Of a DNA stretch of 64,000 nt, positions 46,561 through 55,064 are shown piece after piece. The notes under the pieces were generated by a model that worked only from the letters and a program-made list of their open reading frames with translations, searched no databases and was not told where the DNA came from. Each line of letters begins with the position of its first letter. Positions within the stretch are counted from its first letter, which is position 1. The position numbers and the translations under genes were made by a program. Location of the stretch: positions 62,001-126,000 of the forward strand of contig NZ_MUXX01000006.1 of assembly GCF_002015045.1 (NCBI RefSeq). The letters run 5' to 3'. The DNA comes from Haemophilus paraphrohaemolyticus. GTDB taxonomy: Bacteria; Pseudomonadota; Gammaproteobacteria; Enterobacterales; Pasteurellaceae.

Positions 46561-48462
46561 CTATTTTTCAAAAAACTCCCTATCCTTCACCACTCTTAAC
46601 GGCTGCATATCGCTATTGCCCATAATCACGCGGCTTGTATCGGAACGTAAGCAAGTGCCGCCGTAGTGGCCACCGACGGTGAAGGTACAGATTTGCAGAT
46701 ATTGATCTTCCACTTTTGGCAAGCACCAGAGTTGTTGGTAGATATTTTCCTGTTTACCGAATTGACCGCTTGTCGTGTCGAGTGTGGCGTTGTTTTCACC
46801 GATGAGAGTTACATTATCGCCACGGCGGCCTGCAATCGGTTTTTGGGCGTAGCCGTTTTGAATTAGGTTCGGCGTGAGTTCAAAACTAGCCTCTAGCAAA
46901 TAACGGTGATTTGGGAAGAGCGACCAGAGCACAGGCAAAATCGCTTTGTTGCTCGGAATTGCTGTCCAAAGCGGCTCATACACCAACACTTCTGGGCGAA
47001 GTAGCACATCAATTAACCGAACTTGATCTTCAGGGTAACCCGTGCGAATTGGCGGGGCAACTTCCATGCCTTTAGCATCTTCGCGGAGCTGTTCAAGCAT
47101 TGTTTCCCACGCCCACGTTTTCCAGACGGTTTGCACTAAATTGTTTTCATCATCAATCAACTGACCGCGGTTGTCCCAATGCAGTCCTTCCGTGCCGTGA
47201 ATGATTTTCGCCTTGAACCCTGCTTGCAACAAGGCTTGACGCATAAACATCGCGTGGTAATCTTCTTCATCATCGTGATCTTGCAGAATATGCACAAGTG
47301 GACTGGCTTGGCTGTGCTGCCAGCAATCGGCTAAGGCGTTGCGCAAGCCGTCCGCTGGGTTTTCACCTGCAAATCTTCCCGCGTTTCCGACCGCTTGTTT
47401 CGCCCAACGGCTCATAATATCGCCTGCTTCGGCGTGGCAAGAAGCGGAATCGGCATTGTATTCATAGACTTTCAGCCCACGTTCGCTCATACAAAAATCC
47501 AAACGCCCTGTGATGGTTTGGTATCGACGATTTTGCCAAGAGAGGCGTAAACGTGGCCAGAGCAATTTCGGGATGTTGAAATATTGCAACAGATTATCAT
47601 CTTTCAGCACTTTATCGGTAGCGTGCAGATACATCAAATGCAGTTCGTTGGTGGCGTGAATTAGCTCTTGTTGGGCACTTTCAGACATCGCAAAATAGCG
47701 ATATTGGTCGGAATGACTCACTTTGTGCCCGCCCATCGCTTTGATATAAGCAGCATCAAAAGGAGCATTTTCATTGAGCCATTTGCCATCAAATTGTCCG
47801 TGATTTTCCATGTGGCGAGCTTGAAGAGAAAGTGCGGTCGATTTTGGGAAAGGTTGTGGCTCGGCAAATTCAGTGTTGTCGGTTTGAATCATCCAGCCGA
47901 GAATTTGGGTGTCATTGAACGTGTCGTGCAGAAAATAGCCTTGTTCGGAAACGCTCATCGGCAATTCACGCGTCCATTGCTGACCGCTTGGCAGACGCGA
48001 GTGAATCACATTTTGCTCCACAATGCGCACCCGATCTTCCAGCACATCGGTAATAATCGCCACGTGCCCTGTGTGCTTGAACTCGCCCCCTTCCTGCCAA
48101 ATTAAGAGTGCGCCCGCTTGCGGTTTGCGTTTGCAGCCATTGGCGAACGCCTGCAACGGCAACAAGGCATCATTCACTACTTGGCGAAGAAAACGTAACG
48201 AGAAAATCTCATACGCCATTCCCACATCGGCAAACACCATGCCGTGATTGAGATACAAATAACGTCGGGCAAACTCGACGCACTGCCATTTGTAGCCCAT
48301 ATATTCCCGCCCGACATAGCTACGAAATGCCGCATCATTGGGAAACTCCTTTTCATCAGCAGTGTTGTAATCCGACGAATAAATCGCTACGCCACCGGGG
48401 GCATAACCGAGTAGGCTACCGAAGGGATCGTGGGTAGTGATGTTAGGGGAACGGTCTGACAT
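46561..48462 (-). CDS. gss: Bifunctional glutathionylspermidine synthetase/amidase
   Basis: 633 residues, two domains as in E. coli Gss. N-terminal CHAP amidase: GYKWQCVEFARRYL (catalytic Cys about 60), then HTGHVAIITDV (His). C-terminal ATP-grasp synthetase (about 205-633): GRLDFCMSERGLKVYEYNAD, SALLEASFELTPNLIQ-like region, and KPIAGRRGDNVTL. It joins spermidine to glutathione and can reverse it. potD lies 750 bases downstream, supporting a polyamine theme. Contains a Haemophilus-type uptake signal at 47830-47838. The E. coli gene is also called gsp. Confidence 0.94.
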   Translation of the reverse strand: MSDRSPNITTHDPFGSLLGYAPGGVAIYSSDYNTADEKEFPNDAAFRSYVGREYMGYKWQCVEFARRYLYLNHGMVFADVGMAYEIFSLRFLRQVVNDALLPLQAFANGCKRKPQAGALLIWQEGGEFKHTGHVAIITDVLEDRVRIVEQNVIHSRLPSGQQWTRELPMSVSEQGYFLHDTFNDTQILGWMIQTDNTEFAEPQPFPKSTALSLQARHMENHGQFDGKWLNENAPFDAAYIKAMGGHKVSHSDQYRYFAMSESAQQELIHATNELHLMYLHATDKVLKDDNLLQYFNIPKLLWPRLRLSWQNRRYQTITGRLDFCMSERGLKVYEYNADSASCHAEAGDIMSRWAKQAVGNAGRFAGENPADGLRNALADCWQHSQASPLVHILQDHDDEEDYHAMFMRQALLQAGFKAKIIHGTEGLHWDNRGQLIDDENNLVQTVWKTWAWETMLEQLREDAKGMEVAPPIRTGYPEDQVRLIDVLLRPEVLVYEPLWTAIPSNKAILPVLWSLFPNHRYLLEASFELTPNLIQNGYAQKPIAGRRGDNVTLIGENNATLDTTSGQFGKQENIYQQLWCLPKVEDQYLQICTFTVGGHYGGTCLRSDTSRVIMGNSDMQPLRVVKDREFFEK

Positions 48463-48611
48463 AAAAACTCCAAATAATAGAAATGATTGGAGCCAGTATA
48501 GATCTTTTGGATGAATGGTGACAGTGGATTTGTTTTAAATCGACTTCTATTTAAAAAATAAAAGCGATAGATTTTGCAAATTGTTTTACAAATTCTACCG
48601 CTCACTTAAAC

Positions 48612-50072
48612 TTATACATCAAGCCATTTCGCCGCTTTCTCTCTGATTTCATGAATCAACTCAGGTTTATCCCTAAGTTTTTCGCCATAAGAAGGTACAA
48701 TCTGTTTCAACTTCACTTGTAATTCGGGATGTTTTTCCACAAAGCATTTTGAGAATACGCTCAACATGGCATCAACTGAAGTAGAAGCACCAGGAGATGC
48801 ACCAAGTAATGCTGCTACGCTTTTATCTTCGGAGGTAATCACTTCTGTTCCAAAGCAGAGTGAGCCTCTTTCATTAGGTAAATCTTTGATGATCTGCACC
48901 CGTTGCCCTGCGACAATCACATCCCAATCTTCGCTTTTTGCTTCTGGGTAGAACTCTCGTAAATCTGCCATTCGTTGCTCTTTGCTCAACATTGCTTGCT
49001 TAATCAGATAATTCGTGAGTGGAATATTTTTCATTCCTGCAATCATCATCGTTGCAAAATTATCTGGTTTGAACGAGAGCGGGAAATCAAGTTGTGAGCC
49101 TTGTTTGAGATATTTCATTGTAAAACCCGCGAATGGCCCAAATAAAAGCGATTTTTTTCCTTCAATAAAGCGGGTGTCTAAATGCGGCACAGACATTGGT
49201 GGTGCACCGATTTTTGCTTTGCCATATACTTTCGCGTAATGTTTTTCCACTACTTCAGGATTACGGCAGACCATAAAAATACCGCTTACAGGGAAACCAC
49301 CAATATGTTTACCCTCTTTGATGCCTGTTTTTTGCAGTAACGGCAAAGTGCCTCCACCGCAGCCGATAAAGAGGAATTTGCAAGCGTGTTGTAAAATTTG
49401 ACCGCTTGCGTCTTTTACGGTTAGCGTCCAACCCTCAGCGGTTTTCTGAATATCTTGCACGTGATGGCTCAGCTTTAACTCACAGCCCTGTTTTTGCAGA
49501 TTTTTGAACAGTTTTCGCGTTAATTCGCCGAAGTTCACGTCTGTTCCGTGTTCAATGAGTGTGGCTGCAAGCGGTTCATTTCCTTGACGATTTTGCATCA
49601 TCAACGGAATCCATTTCGCTAATGTTTCGCGATTATCAGTAAATTGCATCCCCTCAAACAAAGGATGTTGAGCAAGAGCCTCAAAACGTTTGCGTAAGAA
49701 ATTCACGTCTTTTTCGCCTTGCACAAAGCTCATATGTGGTAGCTTACGAATAAATTCGGCAGGATTTTCAATATCACCTTTTGCAACCAAATAGGACCAC
49801 ATTTCAAGCGAAAGTTGATATTTTTCGTTGATGTTCAAGGCTTTTGTAATATCAATCGAACTGTCTGCTTTTTCTGCTGTGTAATTTAGTTCACATAATG
49901 CGGCATGCCCTGTACCCGCATTGTGCCATTCATTCGAACTTTCTGTTGCCACAGCGTTTTGAGCTTCAAAAATAGTGATACTCTGCTCGGGCAGAATTTC
50001 TTTAATCAGCGTGCCAAGCGTGCCGCTCATAATACCTGCACCGATTAAAACAACATCAGATTGGTTTGCCAT
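48612..50072 (-). CDS. mqo: Malate:quinone oxidoreductase
   Basis: 486-residue FAD enzyme oxidising malate to oxaloacetate and passing electrons to quinone; peripheral membrane. FAD motif [20 protein letters not shown] at residues 6-25, then [35 protein letters not shown] and [16 protein letters not shown] near the C-terminus. Own unit, divergent from the gene at 50247. Confidence 0.96.
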   Translation of the reverse strand: MANQSDVVLIGAGIMSGTLGTLIKEILPEQSITIFEAQNAVATESSNEWHNAGTGHAALCELNYTAEKADSSIDITKALNINEKYQLSLEMWSYLVAKGDIENPAEFIRKLPHMSFVQGEKDVNFLRKRFEALAQHPLFEGMQFTDNRETLAKWIPLMMQNRQGNEPLAATLIEHGTDVNFGELTRKLFKNLQKQGCELKLSHHVQDIQKTAEGWTLTVKDASGQILQHACKFLFIGCGGGTLPLLQKTGIKEGKHIGGFPVSGIFMVCRNPEVVEKHYAKVYGKAKIGAPPMSVPHLDTRFIEGKKSLLFGPFAGFTMKYLKQGSQLDFPLSFKPDNFATMMIAGMKNIPLTNYLIKQAMLSKEQRMADLREFYPEAKSEDWDVIVAGQRVQIIKDLPNERGSLCFGTEVITSEDKSVAALLGASPGASTSVDAMLSVFSKCFVEKHPELQVKLKQIVPSYGEKLRDKPELIHEIREKAAKWLDV

Positions 50073-50140
50073 AATTTCCTTCTTATTTACTCTTTTTTAA
50101 TCGCTTTATGATTTAATAATAATCGGGAATATTCGGCTTT

Positions 50141-50152
50141 GCAAACGATTGC
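50141..50152. promoter_or_regulatory. GCAAACGATTGC site before mqo
   Basis: Exactly the same 12-base palindrome core as the PurR box of purD. It lies about 70 bases upstream of mqo and 95 before the divergent small gene. Its flanks match the PurR consensus less well. Confidence 0.4.
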
Positions 50153-50164
50153 GAAAAGATATTT

Positions 50165-50182
50165 TACTAAATCGTTTTAGCG
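50165..50182. promoter_or_regulatory. LacI-type operator-like palindrome before mqo
   Basis: TACTAAATCGTTTTAGCG matches the palindrome before the sucrose PTS gene at 14 of 18 positions (CTAAA-nCGn-TTTAG). Lies between divergent mqo and the gene at 50247. Confidence 0.45.
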
Positions 50183-50246
50183 TTTTGGTTTTAGTTTATA
50201 GACTGATATAATCTGCCAATATTATTGTTTTTTGAGGTTATCTATT

Positions 50247-50564
50247 ATGCAGTTTAAAGATTATTTAGCAACTTTTCCTACCATTGAACATCTAGCAGGT
50301 TTAGAAGTAAAAAATAGCACGGGTGAAGTTATTCATACTATCCCTGTTATTGCAGGGAAGTTGGGCTCATTAAAACTTTACCATGCACTTTTTGCAAAAT
50401 TTAATGGAAAATTAACCGCTACTGCTGCACAGCAAGGTTTAGAATGGTTTGCAGAACATGTGGAAGATGCAAAATTGCATCAAGGCAAGCATCCTAATAT
50501 TGATTTGCTTTTCAAGGTAATTGACCAAGATTTAACGTTTGAGTTGTGTCCAGTTGAGCAATAA
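50247..50564 (+). CDS. DUF2322-like small protein
   Basis: 105 residues, soluble. MQFKDYLATFPTIEHLAGLE, HTIPVIAGKLGSLKLYHALF, then WFAEHVEDAKLHQGKHPNID. It resembles a short Pasteurellaceae/Neisseriaceae family of unknown function. ATG 50247 has TTGAGG upstream. Single gene. Confidence 0.65.
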   Translation: MQFKDYLATFPTIEHLAGLEVKNSTGEVIHTIPVIAGKLGSLKLYHALFAKFNGKLTATAAQQGLEWFAEHVEDAKLHQGKHPNIDLLFKVIDQDLTFELCPVEQ

Positions 50565-50631
50565 AAAATGATAAACAAGAAAAGAAATTAGGTATAAAAT
50601 AACTTTAATTTCTGTTTTAGGAGTATGTATT

Positions 50632-51138
50632 ATGAAATTATTTAAATTAATCTCTCTTTTAGGTTTTTCTGCATTTATTGCAACGAATACAGTGCAGGCT
50701 GTTGAGAAAACGACACCGTCAAAACAGCCCGTTACAAAACAAGCAGAATCACAGAAAAAAGATGTGCGACTTGAAAGATTTAACAAAAGTGTAGGTATTC
50801 GTTTTACAGAACGAGGCTTACAGAGCCCAAATAATCAACCTGTGGTGACATTAACTTATTCTATTGAAAATAAAGGAAAAAATGATATTAAATCTGTTCA
50901 TTGGATTTCCTCTTATCAGGTAAATAATCAAGCTGTTTATTTACGTGATATTCCAATTAATTTTGAGCCATCTTTACCTGCTGGACAGTCAATAAAAGTA
51001 ACGGTTAATGTTCCTCTAGTTGAATTGCCACAACAAGCACAACAATTCTTTACCAGTAAAAATACAAATATTATTTCGGTTAATGGTGCAAAAAATGTAA
51101 CCTTTACAAATGGAAAAAGAATTGTTGTAGCAAAATAA
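50632..51138 (+). CDS. Putative periplasmic protein, unknown
   Basis: 168 residues with a clear signal peptide (FKLISLLGFSAFIATNTVQA, cleavage after VQA). The mature part starts with a Lys/Gln/Thr-rich stretch, then a beta-rich domain: PVVTLTYSIENKGKNDIKSV and LPAGQSIKVTVNVPLVELP suggest an immunoglobulin-like fold. No family recognised. AGGAG lies upstream. Confidence 0.75.
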   Translation: MKLFKLISLLGFSAFIATNTVQAVEKTTPSKQPVTKQAESQKKDVRLERFNKSVGIRFTERGLQSPNNQPVVTLTYSIENKGKNDIKSVHWISSYQVNNQAVYLRDIPINFEPSLPAGQSIKVTVNVPLVELPQQAQQFFTSKNTNIISVNGAKNVTFTNGKRIVVAK

Positions 51139-51178
51139 TATAAAAGTATATTAGCGATGAAAGAATAAAAAATGTTAA

Positions 51179-51234
51179 TAGCACCCCAAAGGTTTGGCTA
51201 AATAGCCAACTGATTAAGGTGCATATTTTTTAGT
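51179..51234. mobile_element. Relic of an IS3-family left end
   Basis: CAACTGATTAAGGTGCA and the following ATTTTT are shared, at identical spacing to a CCCC-AAA-GTT block, with the orfA-side end of the insertion sequence at 4103-5153 (5153 inward). Over the 20 bases between those blocks 13 are identical. About 55 bp remain, with no transposase. Part of it folds (TTGGCTA with TAGCCAA). Confidence 0.65.
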
Positions 51235-51258
51235 CGTTACCTAGTATAGTCTTAAGTA

Positions 51259-52794
51259 TTAAACGACCTCTCCATGCAACCGTTGTAACAATCTATCCAT
51301 TGCCCGATACCCTAAGGCCTCCGCTAAATGCACTTGTTTAATCTGCTCTTCGCCTGCTAAATCGGCAATGGTTCGGGAAACTTTTAAAATGCGGTGGTAA
51401 GCCCGCACCGATAAGCCTAATTTCGTTAGAGCACTTTCTAAAAATAACGCATCTTGTGGGGATAATGCACAATCTCGCTCGATCTCACGCGTATTGAGCT
51501 GAGCATTGATTTTGCCTGCACGTTTGAACTGGATTTCCCTTGCCTTTAACACACGTTCCCGCACTTGAGCAGTAGTTTCACCTCGATTTTCATTACCACT
51601 TTGTAGTGCGCCCTGTGGTAAAAGTGGCACTTCAATGGAGAGATCAAAACGGTCTAAAAATGGTCCTGACAAGCGGTTCAAATAACGGATGACCTGTTGT
51701 GGTGAAGTTCGGTTATGCGTGCCTTGATAATGTCCTGTCGGGCTTGGATTCATCGCAGCAATCAGCTGAAAACGAGCGGGAAATTGCACCTTTGCATTGG
51801 CACGAGAAATAATGATTTCACCGGACTCCAACGGCTGGCGTAACGCATCTAACACTTTACGCTCAAACTCTGGAAGCTCATCCAAGAATAAAACGCCATT
51901 ATGGGCGAGTGAAATCTCTCCAGGTTTTGGGATTGATCCCCCACCAACTAACGCCACCATTGAAGCACTGTGGTGTGGAGCACGAAATGGGCGATCTTTC
52001 CAATTAGTAAAATTCAGTTCATTTTGGACAAGGCTTGTAATGGATGCCGTTTCAATTGCTTCTTCATCCGACATTTCTGGCAAGAGATCTGCCAAACGGC
52101 TGGCAAGCATCGTTTTGCCCGTGCCTGGTGGTCCAAGAAAAAGCAGATTGTGCTGTCCTGCGGCGGAAATGGTTAAAGCGCGTTTGGCGTGTTGTTGTCC
52201 GATAATATCGGTCAAATCCCGCTTTACAAGCGGTGTATTTTCTTCATTATTTTGCGGAATTTCTTGTGCGATAGGGAGTGTATCTCGGCGGTTAAGGAAA
52301 TTGACCACTTGCAACAAAGAATGGGCAAAATGCGTTTTAGCATTTGAAACAAGCGAAGCTTCATTTGCATTCTGCTTGGCTAAAATCATCTGGCGTTTTG
52401 CTTTCTCTGCGGAAATCACTGCGGGAATTGCCCCTTGCACACCTCGTAAAGAGCCTGTCAGAGCTAACTCACCTAAAAATTCAAAGCGTTTAAGTAAGTC
52501 TGAATCAATCTGCCCTGATGCAGCAAGAATACCAATGGCAATCGGCAAATCGAAACGCCCTCCCTCTTTCGGTAAATCAGCAGGTGCAAGGTTGATGGTA
52601 ATGCGTTGAGGCGGATAGAAAAAATTGGCGTTAATTAAGGCACTTCGCACGCGATCTGCTGCTTCTTTCACAGTGGTTTCAGGTAAGCCGACGATGGTCA
52701 TTTTCGGGTTGCCGTTGCTAATATGCACTTCAATCGTGACTAAAGGGGCTTCCACGCCAATGGAAGCACGGCTATAAACTATTGCTAAAGACAT
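51259..52794 (-). CDS. comM: Competence protein ComM (YifB family AAA+ helicase)
   Basis: 511-residue branch-migration helicase needed for integrating taken-up DNA. Lon-like N-terminal domain (KMTIVGLPETTVKEAADRVR), Walker A LFLGPPGTGKTMLASRL, Walker B GVLFLDELPEF, sensor region, and the C-terminal YifB tail (LSVRAYHRILKVSRTIADLA). A CRP-S-like site lies 71 bases upstream. Confidence 0.96.
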   Translation of the reverse strand: MSLAIVYSRASIGVEAPLVTIEVHISNGNPKMTIVGLPETTVKEAADRVRSALINANFFYPPQRITINLAPADLPKEGGRFDLPIAIGILAASGQIDSDLLKRFEFLGELALTGSLRGVQGAIPAVISAEKAKRQMILAKQNANEASLVSNAKTHFAHSLLQVVNFLNRRDTLPIAQEIPQNNEENTPLVKRDLTDIIGQQHAKRALTISAAGQHNLLFLGPPGTGKTMLASRLADLLPEMSDEEAIETASITSLVQNELNFTNWKDRPFRAPHHSASMVALVGGGSIPKPGEISLAHNGVLFLDELPEFERKVLDALRQPLESGEIIISRANAKVQFPARFQLIAAMNPSPTGHYQGTHNRTSPQQVIRYLNRLSGPFLDRFDLSIEVPLLPQGALQSGNENRGETTAQVRERVLKAREIQFKRAGKINAQLNTREIERDCALSPQDALFLESALTKLGLSVRAYHRILKVSRTIADLAGEEQIKQVHLAEALGYRAMDRLLQRLHGEVV

Positions 52795-52864
52795 AATCTC
52801 TCCATTTCTAATCGCGACAGCATAAAAAGGGAGGGCGAGATCGCCAAGCAGAAATGTTAAGATT

Positions 52865-52880
52865 TTCGAGCGAGATCACA
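52865..52880 (-). promoter_or_regulatory. CRP-S-like competence site before comM
   Basis: On the reverse strand TTTT-TGTGA-TCTCGC-TCGAA-AAT. Pasteurellaceae competence sites read TGCGA-N6-TCGCA and need Sxy with CRP; comM belongs to that regulon in H. influenzae. Seven of ten core positions agree. Confidence 0.5.
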
Positions 52881-53017
52881 AAAATAGTTGCTTGTAACTA
52901 GCCTAAGTAACATATTCAATTTAAATTGTAATATTATGATTCATTGTTCGAAAAATAAGCGTTAAAATCATTATTATGTAAAAAGGTGGCATTCTATTTG
53001 GTTAGGAGGGAAACAAT

Positions 53018-53665
53018 ATGCCGTGGATTTTATCTCCAAAAGAGATTTTTAGTGCATCACCTGTTGTGCCTGTGATGGTGATTAAGCAGATTGAAGATGC
53101 GGTGCCAATGGCTCAAGCATTACTTGAGGGCGGAATTCGTGTGTTTGAAATTACGCTTCGTACCGATGCGGCATTAGAAGCGATTAAGCGAATCAGCAAG
53201 GCTTTCCCTGAAGCGATTGTAGGAGCCGGTACGGTTATCAATACCGAACAGTATGATGCGGTGGTTGAAGTGGGAGCTAAATTTGCCATCTCGCCTGGGG
53301 CAACAGAAAAACTGTTGGCGTATGCGGAAAAGGGCAAAATAGCCCTCATTCCTGGAACGGCAACGCCATCGGATATGATGAAAGCACTAGAGTTAGGCTA
53401 CGATCATCTGAAGTTTTTTCCGGCGGAAGTCAATGGCGGAGCAGCTGCATTGAAAGCGATTTCAGCACCGTTACCACAGCTGAGATTTTGTCCGACAGGT
53501 GGCATTTCTGAAAAGAACATCGCTCATTATTTAGCCTTAGATTGCGTGGCTACCGTTGGCGGATCTTGGATGTTACCGAATGATGCACTTGTTGCAAAAG
53601 ATTGGGCAAAAATAACCGCTTTAACAAAACAAGCGGCAGATTTGGCAACAAGAAAAGCAAGATAA
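53018..53665 (+). CDS. eda: KHG/KDPG aldolase
   Basis: 215-residue class I aldolase splitting 2-keto-3-deoxy-6-phosphogluconate or 4-hydroxy-2-oxoglutarate. PVVPVMVIKQIEDAVPMAQA, EITLRTDAALEAI (catalytic Glu), GAGTVINTEQ, and the Schiff-base Lys in HLKFFPAEVNGG. edd is not adjacent. AGGAGGG lies upstream. Confidence 0.96.
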   Translation: MPWILSPKEIFSASPVVPVMVIKQIEDAVPMAQALLEGGIRVFEITLRTDAALEAIKRISKAFPEAIVGAGTVINTEQYDAVVEVGAKFAISPGATEKLLAYAEKGKIALIPGTATPSDMMKALELGYDHLKFFPAEVNGGAAALKAISAPLPQLRFCPTGGISEKNIAHYLALDCVATVGGSWMLPNDALVAKDWAKITALTKQAADLATRKAR

Positions 53666-53670
53666 TCATA

Positions 53671-53714
53671 AAAGGCTAAACTTTTTAGGTTAGCTCAATT
53701 TTGGTTTAGCCTTT
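53671..53714. terminator. Bidirectional terminator between eda and pqiA
   Basis: AAAGGCTAAAC (53671-53681) and GTTTAGCCTTT (53704-53714) pair around a 22-base loop, with T after. Serves convergent eda and pqiA. Confidence 0.7.
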
Positions 53715-53744
53715 TGTATTTTATAAGAAAAACCTGACCGCTTG

Positions 53745-55001
53745 TTAAGCCTTGGTTTCTTCTTTTTCTTTCTCATATTGGTAATGAATCCGCCATAACA
53801 TTCGGGCATCTAAATTACTAGATGCAATCATAGTCAGAAAAACGGCTGAGCCGAAGAAGAAAGCGGCATCACCAACTGAGAAACTCAAAATATTTCCTCG
53901 TTCCAATAGCGACATCATTAATGCCAATACAAACAGGTCGAGCATTGACCAACGCCCGACAAAGTGAACGTAATGGAGCAATTTCATTTGAAGATGAATG
54001 GAATGTTTCCATTTGTAATGAATAGCTAACAGTAAGTAAAACAAAATCGCCACTTTGCTAAATGGCACAGCGATACTTGCAATAAAGACAATTGCCGCAA
54101 CTGCATAACTACCCATTTTCATAAAGGTAATCACGCCCGACATTAACGTATCGGCAGACACCGAGCCAGCAAGCCCTGTGGCTGAAATCGGCAGCAGGTT
54201 GGCAGGAATCATCATAATCGCGCCTGCAATTAGTGCTGCCCAAACACGTTGTAATTTGATTTTATCCGGCACATCTAAATTACTTTCACAACGGGGGCAG
54301 CGATGGCGACCTTTTAAATCGATAATGTTCTCATCAAATGTAAAATCACACACTGGGCATAGCGAAGGCGGATGTGGATAGTCCGATGCAAGCGGTCGAT
54401 ATTCTGGATAAAAATACGCCCACGCTTGTTTGAGATTGATTTTACTAAATAACAAGGTAATGAGTAGCGTTGCAAGCACAAAAGCAGAAAGATGGATGCT
54501 AAACTCAATGCTGGCGTAGTCCTTGATTTTAAATGCGGCTACGGCAAGTGCTACAAAATAGACATCAAACATTACCCACTCTTGGATTTTGCCGAGAAAA
54601 ATCAGCGTATAACGAGGGCGCTGTCCGATTAAATGCTGGGCTGTGATGGTCAAAATCAGCAATACAAAGGCGATCGGGGCGACAACCGAACAGAGCAAAA
54701 TCATAAATGCGGTGTAAGCGTAGCCTTCTACTGCCATTTTCCAAACACCGCCCCAAATGGTTGCGTGCACAGGCATACCGAGCAAGTCGATACTCATTAG
54801 CGGAAGTGTGAGTGCAAAAGGGAGCAAAATCAGCACCGCAAGCGCAATAACGGCACAGCGGTGTAAATTCCACGCATTGCCTTTTTCGAGCGTGTGATGG
54901 CAATTCGGGCAGTTTGCAATATGGTTATAGAGCCGATGTGGAATTTTCACCAAAGTTTCACATTCAGCACATCGTTCAAGGGTTAATTTCTGTATTTTCA
55001 T
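53745..55001 (-). CDS. pqiA: PqiA-family inner-membrane protein
   Basis: 418 residues, two repeated units each with a Cys4 zinc ribbon and four hydrophobic segments: CAECETLVKIPHRLYNHIAN plus CPNCHHTL, then CPVCDFTFDENIIDLKGRHR plus CPRCESNL. PqiA/YebS (LetA) proteins work with an MCE partner (PqiB/LetB) in lipid transport between membranes. No pqiB follows here; eda is convergent. ATG 55001 has only a weak ribosome site; a TATAAT box lies about 10 bases before it. Confidence 0.88.
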   Translation of the reverse strand: MKIQKLTLERCAECETLVKIPHRLYNHIANCPNCHHTLEKGNAWNLHRCAVIALAVLILLPFALTLPLMSIDLLGMPVHATIWGGVWKMAVEGYAYTAFMILLCSVVAPIAFVLLILTITAQHLIGQRPRYTLIFLGKIQEWVMFDVYFVALAVAAFKIKDYASIEFSIHLSAFVLATLLITLLFSKINLKQAWAYFYPEYRPLASDYPHPPSLCPVCDFTFDENIIDLKGRHRCPRCESNLDVPDKIKLQRVWAALIAGAIMMIPANLLPISATGLAGSVSADTLMSGVITFMKMGSYAVAAIVFIASIAVPFSKVAILFYLLLAIHYKWKHSIHLQMKLLHYVHFVGRWSMLDLFVLALMMSLLERGNILSFSVGDAAFFFGSAVFLTMIASSNLDARMLWRIHYQYEKEKEETKA

Positions 55002-55064
55002 TCCGTTATTATAAAACAAAACGCCCCAAACATTTGCTTAGGGCGTGAAATTATTGCTTAAAGA

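Noticed and set aside
51797..52609. 270-codon open frame opposite comM
   Set aside because: It is an antisense shadow of the conserved comM frame, with no family motif or ribosome site.
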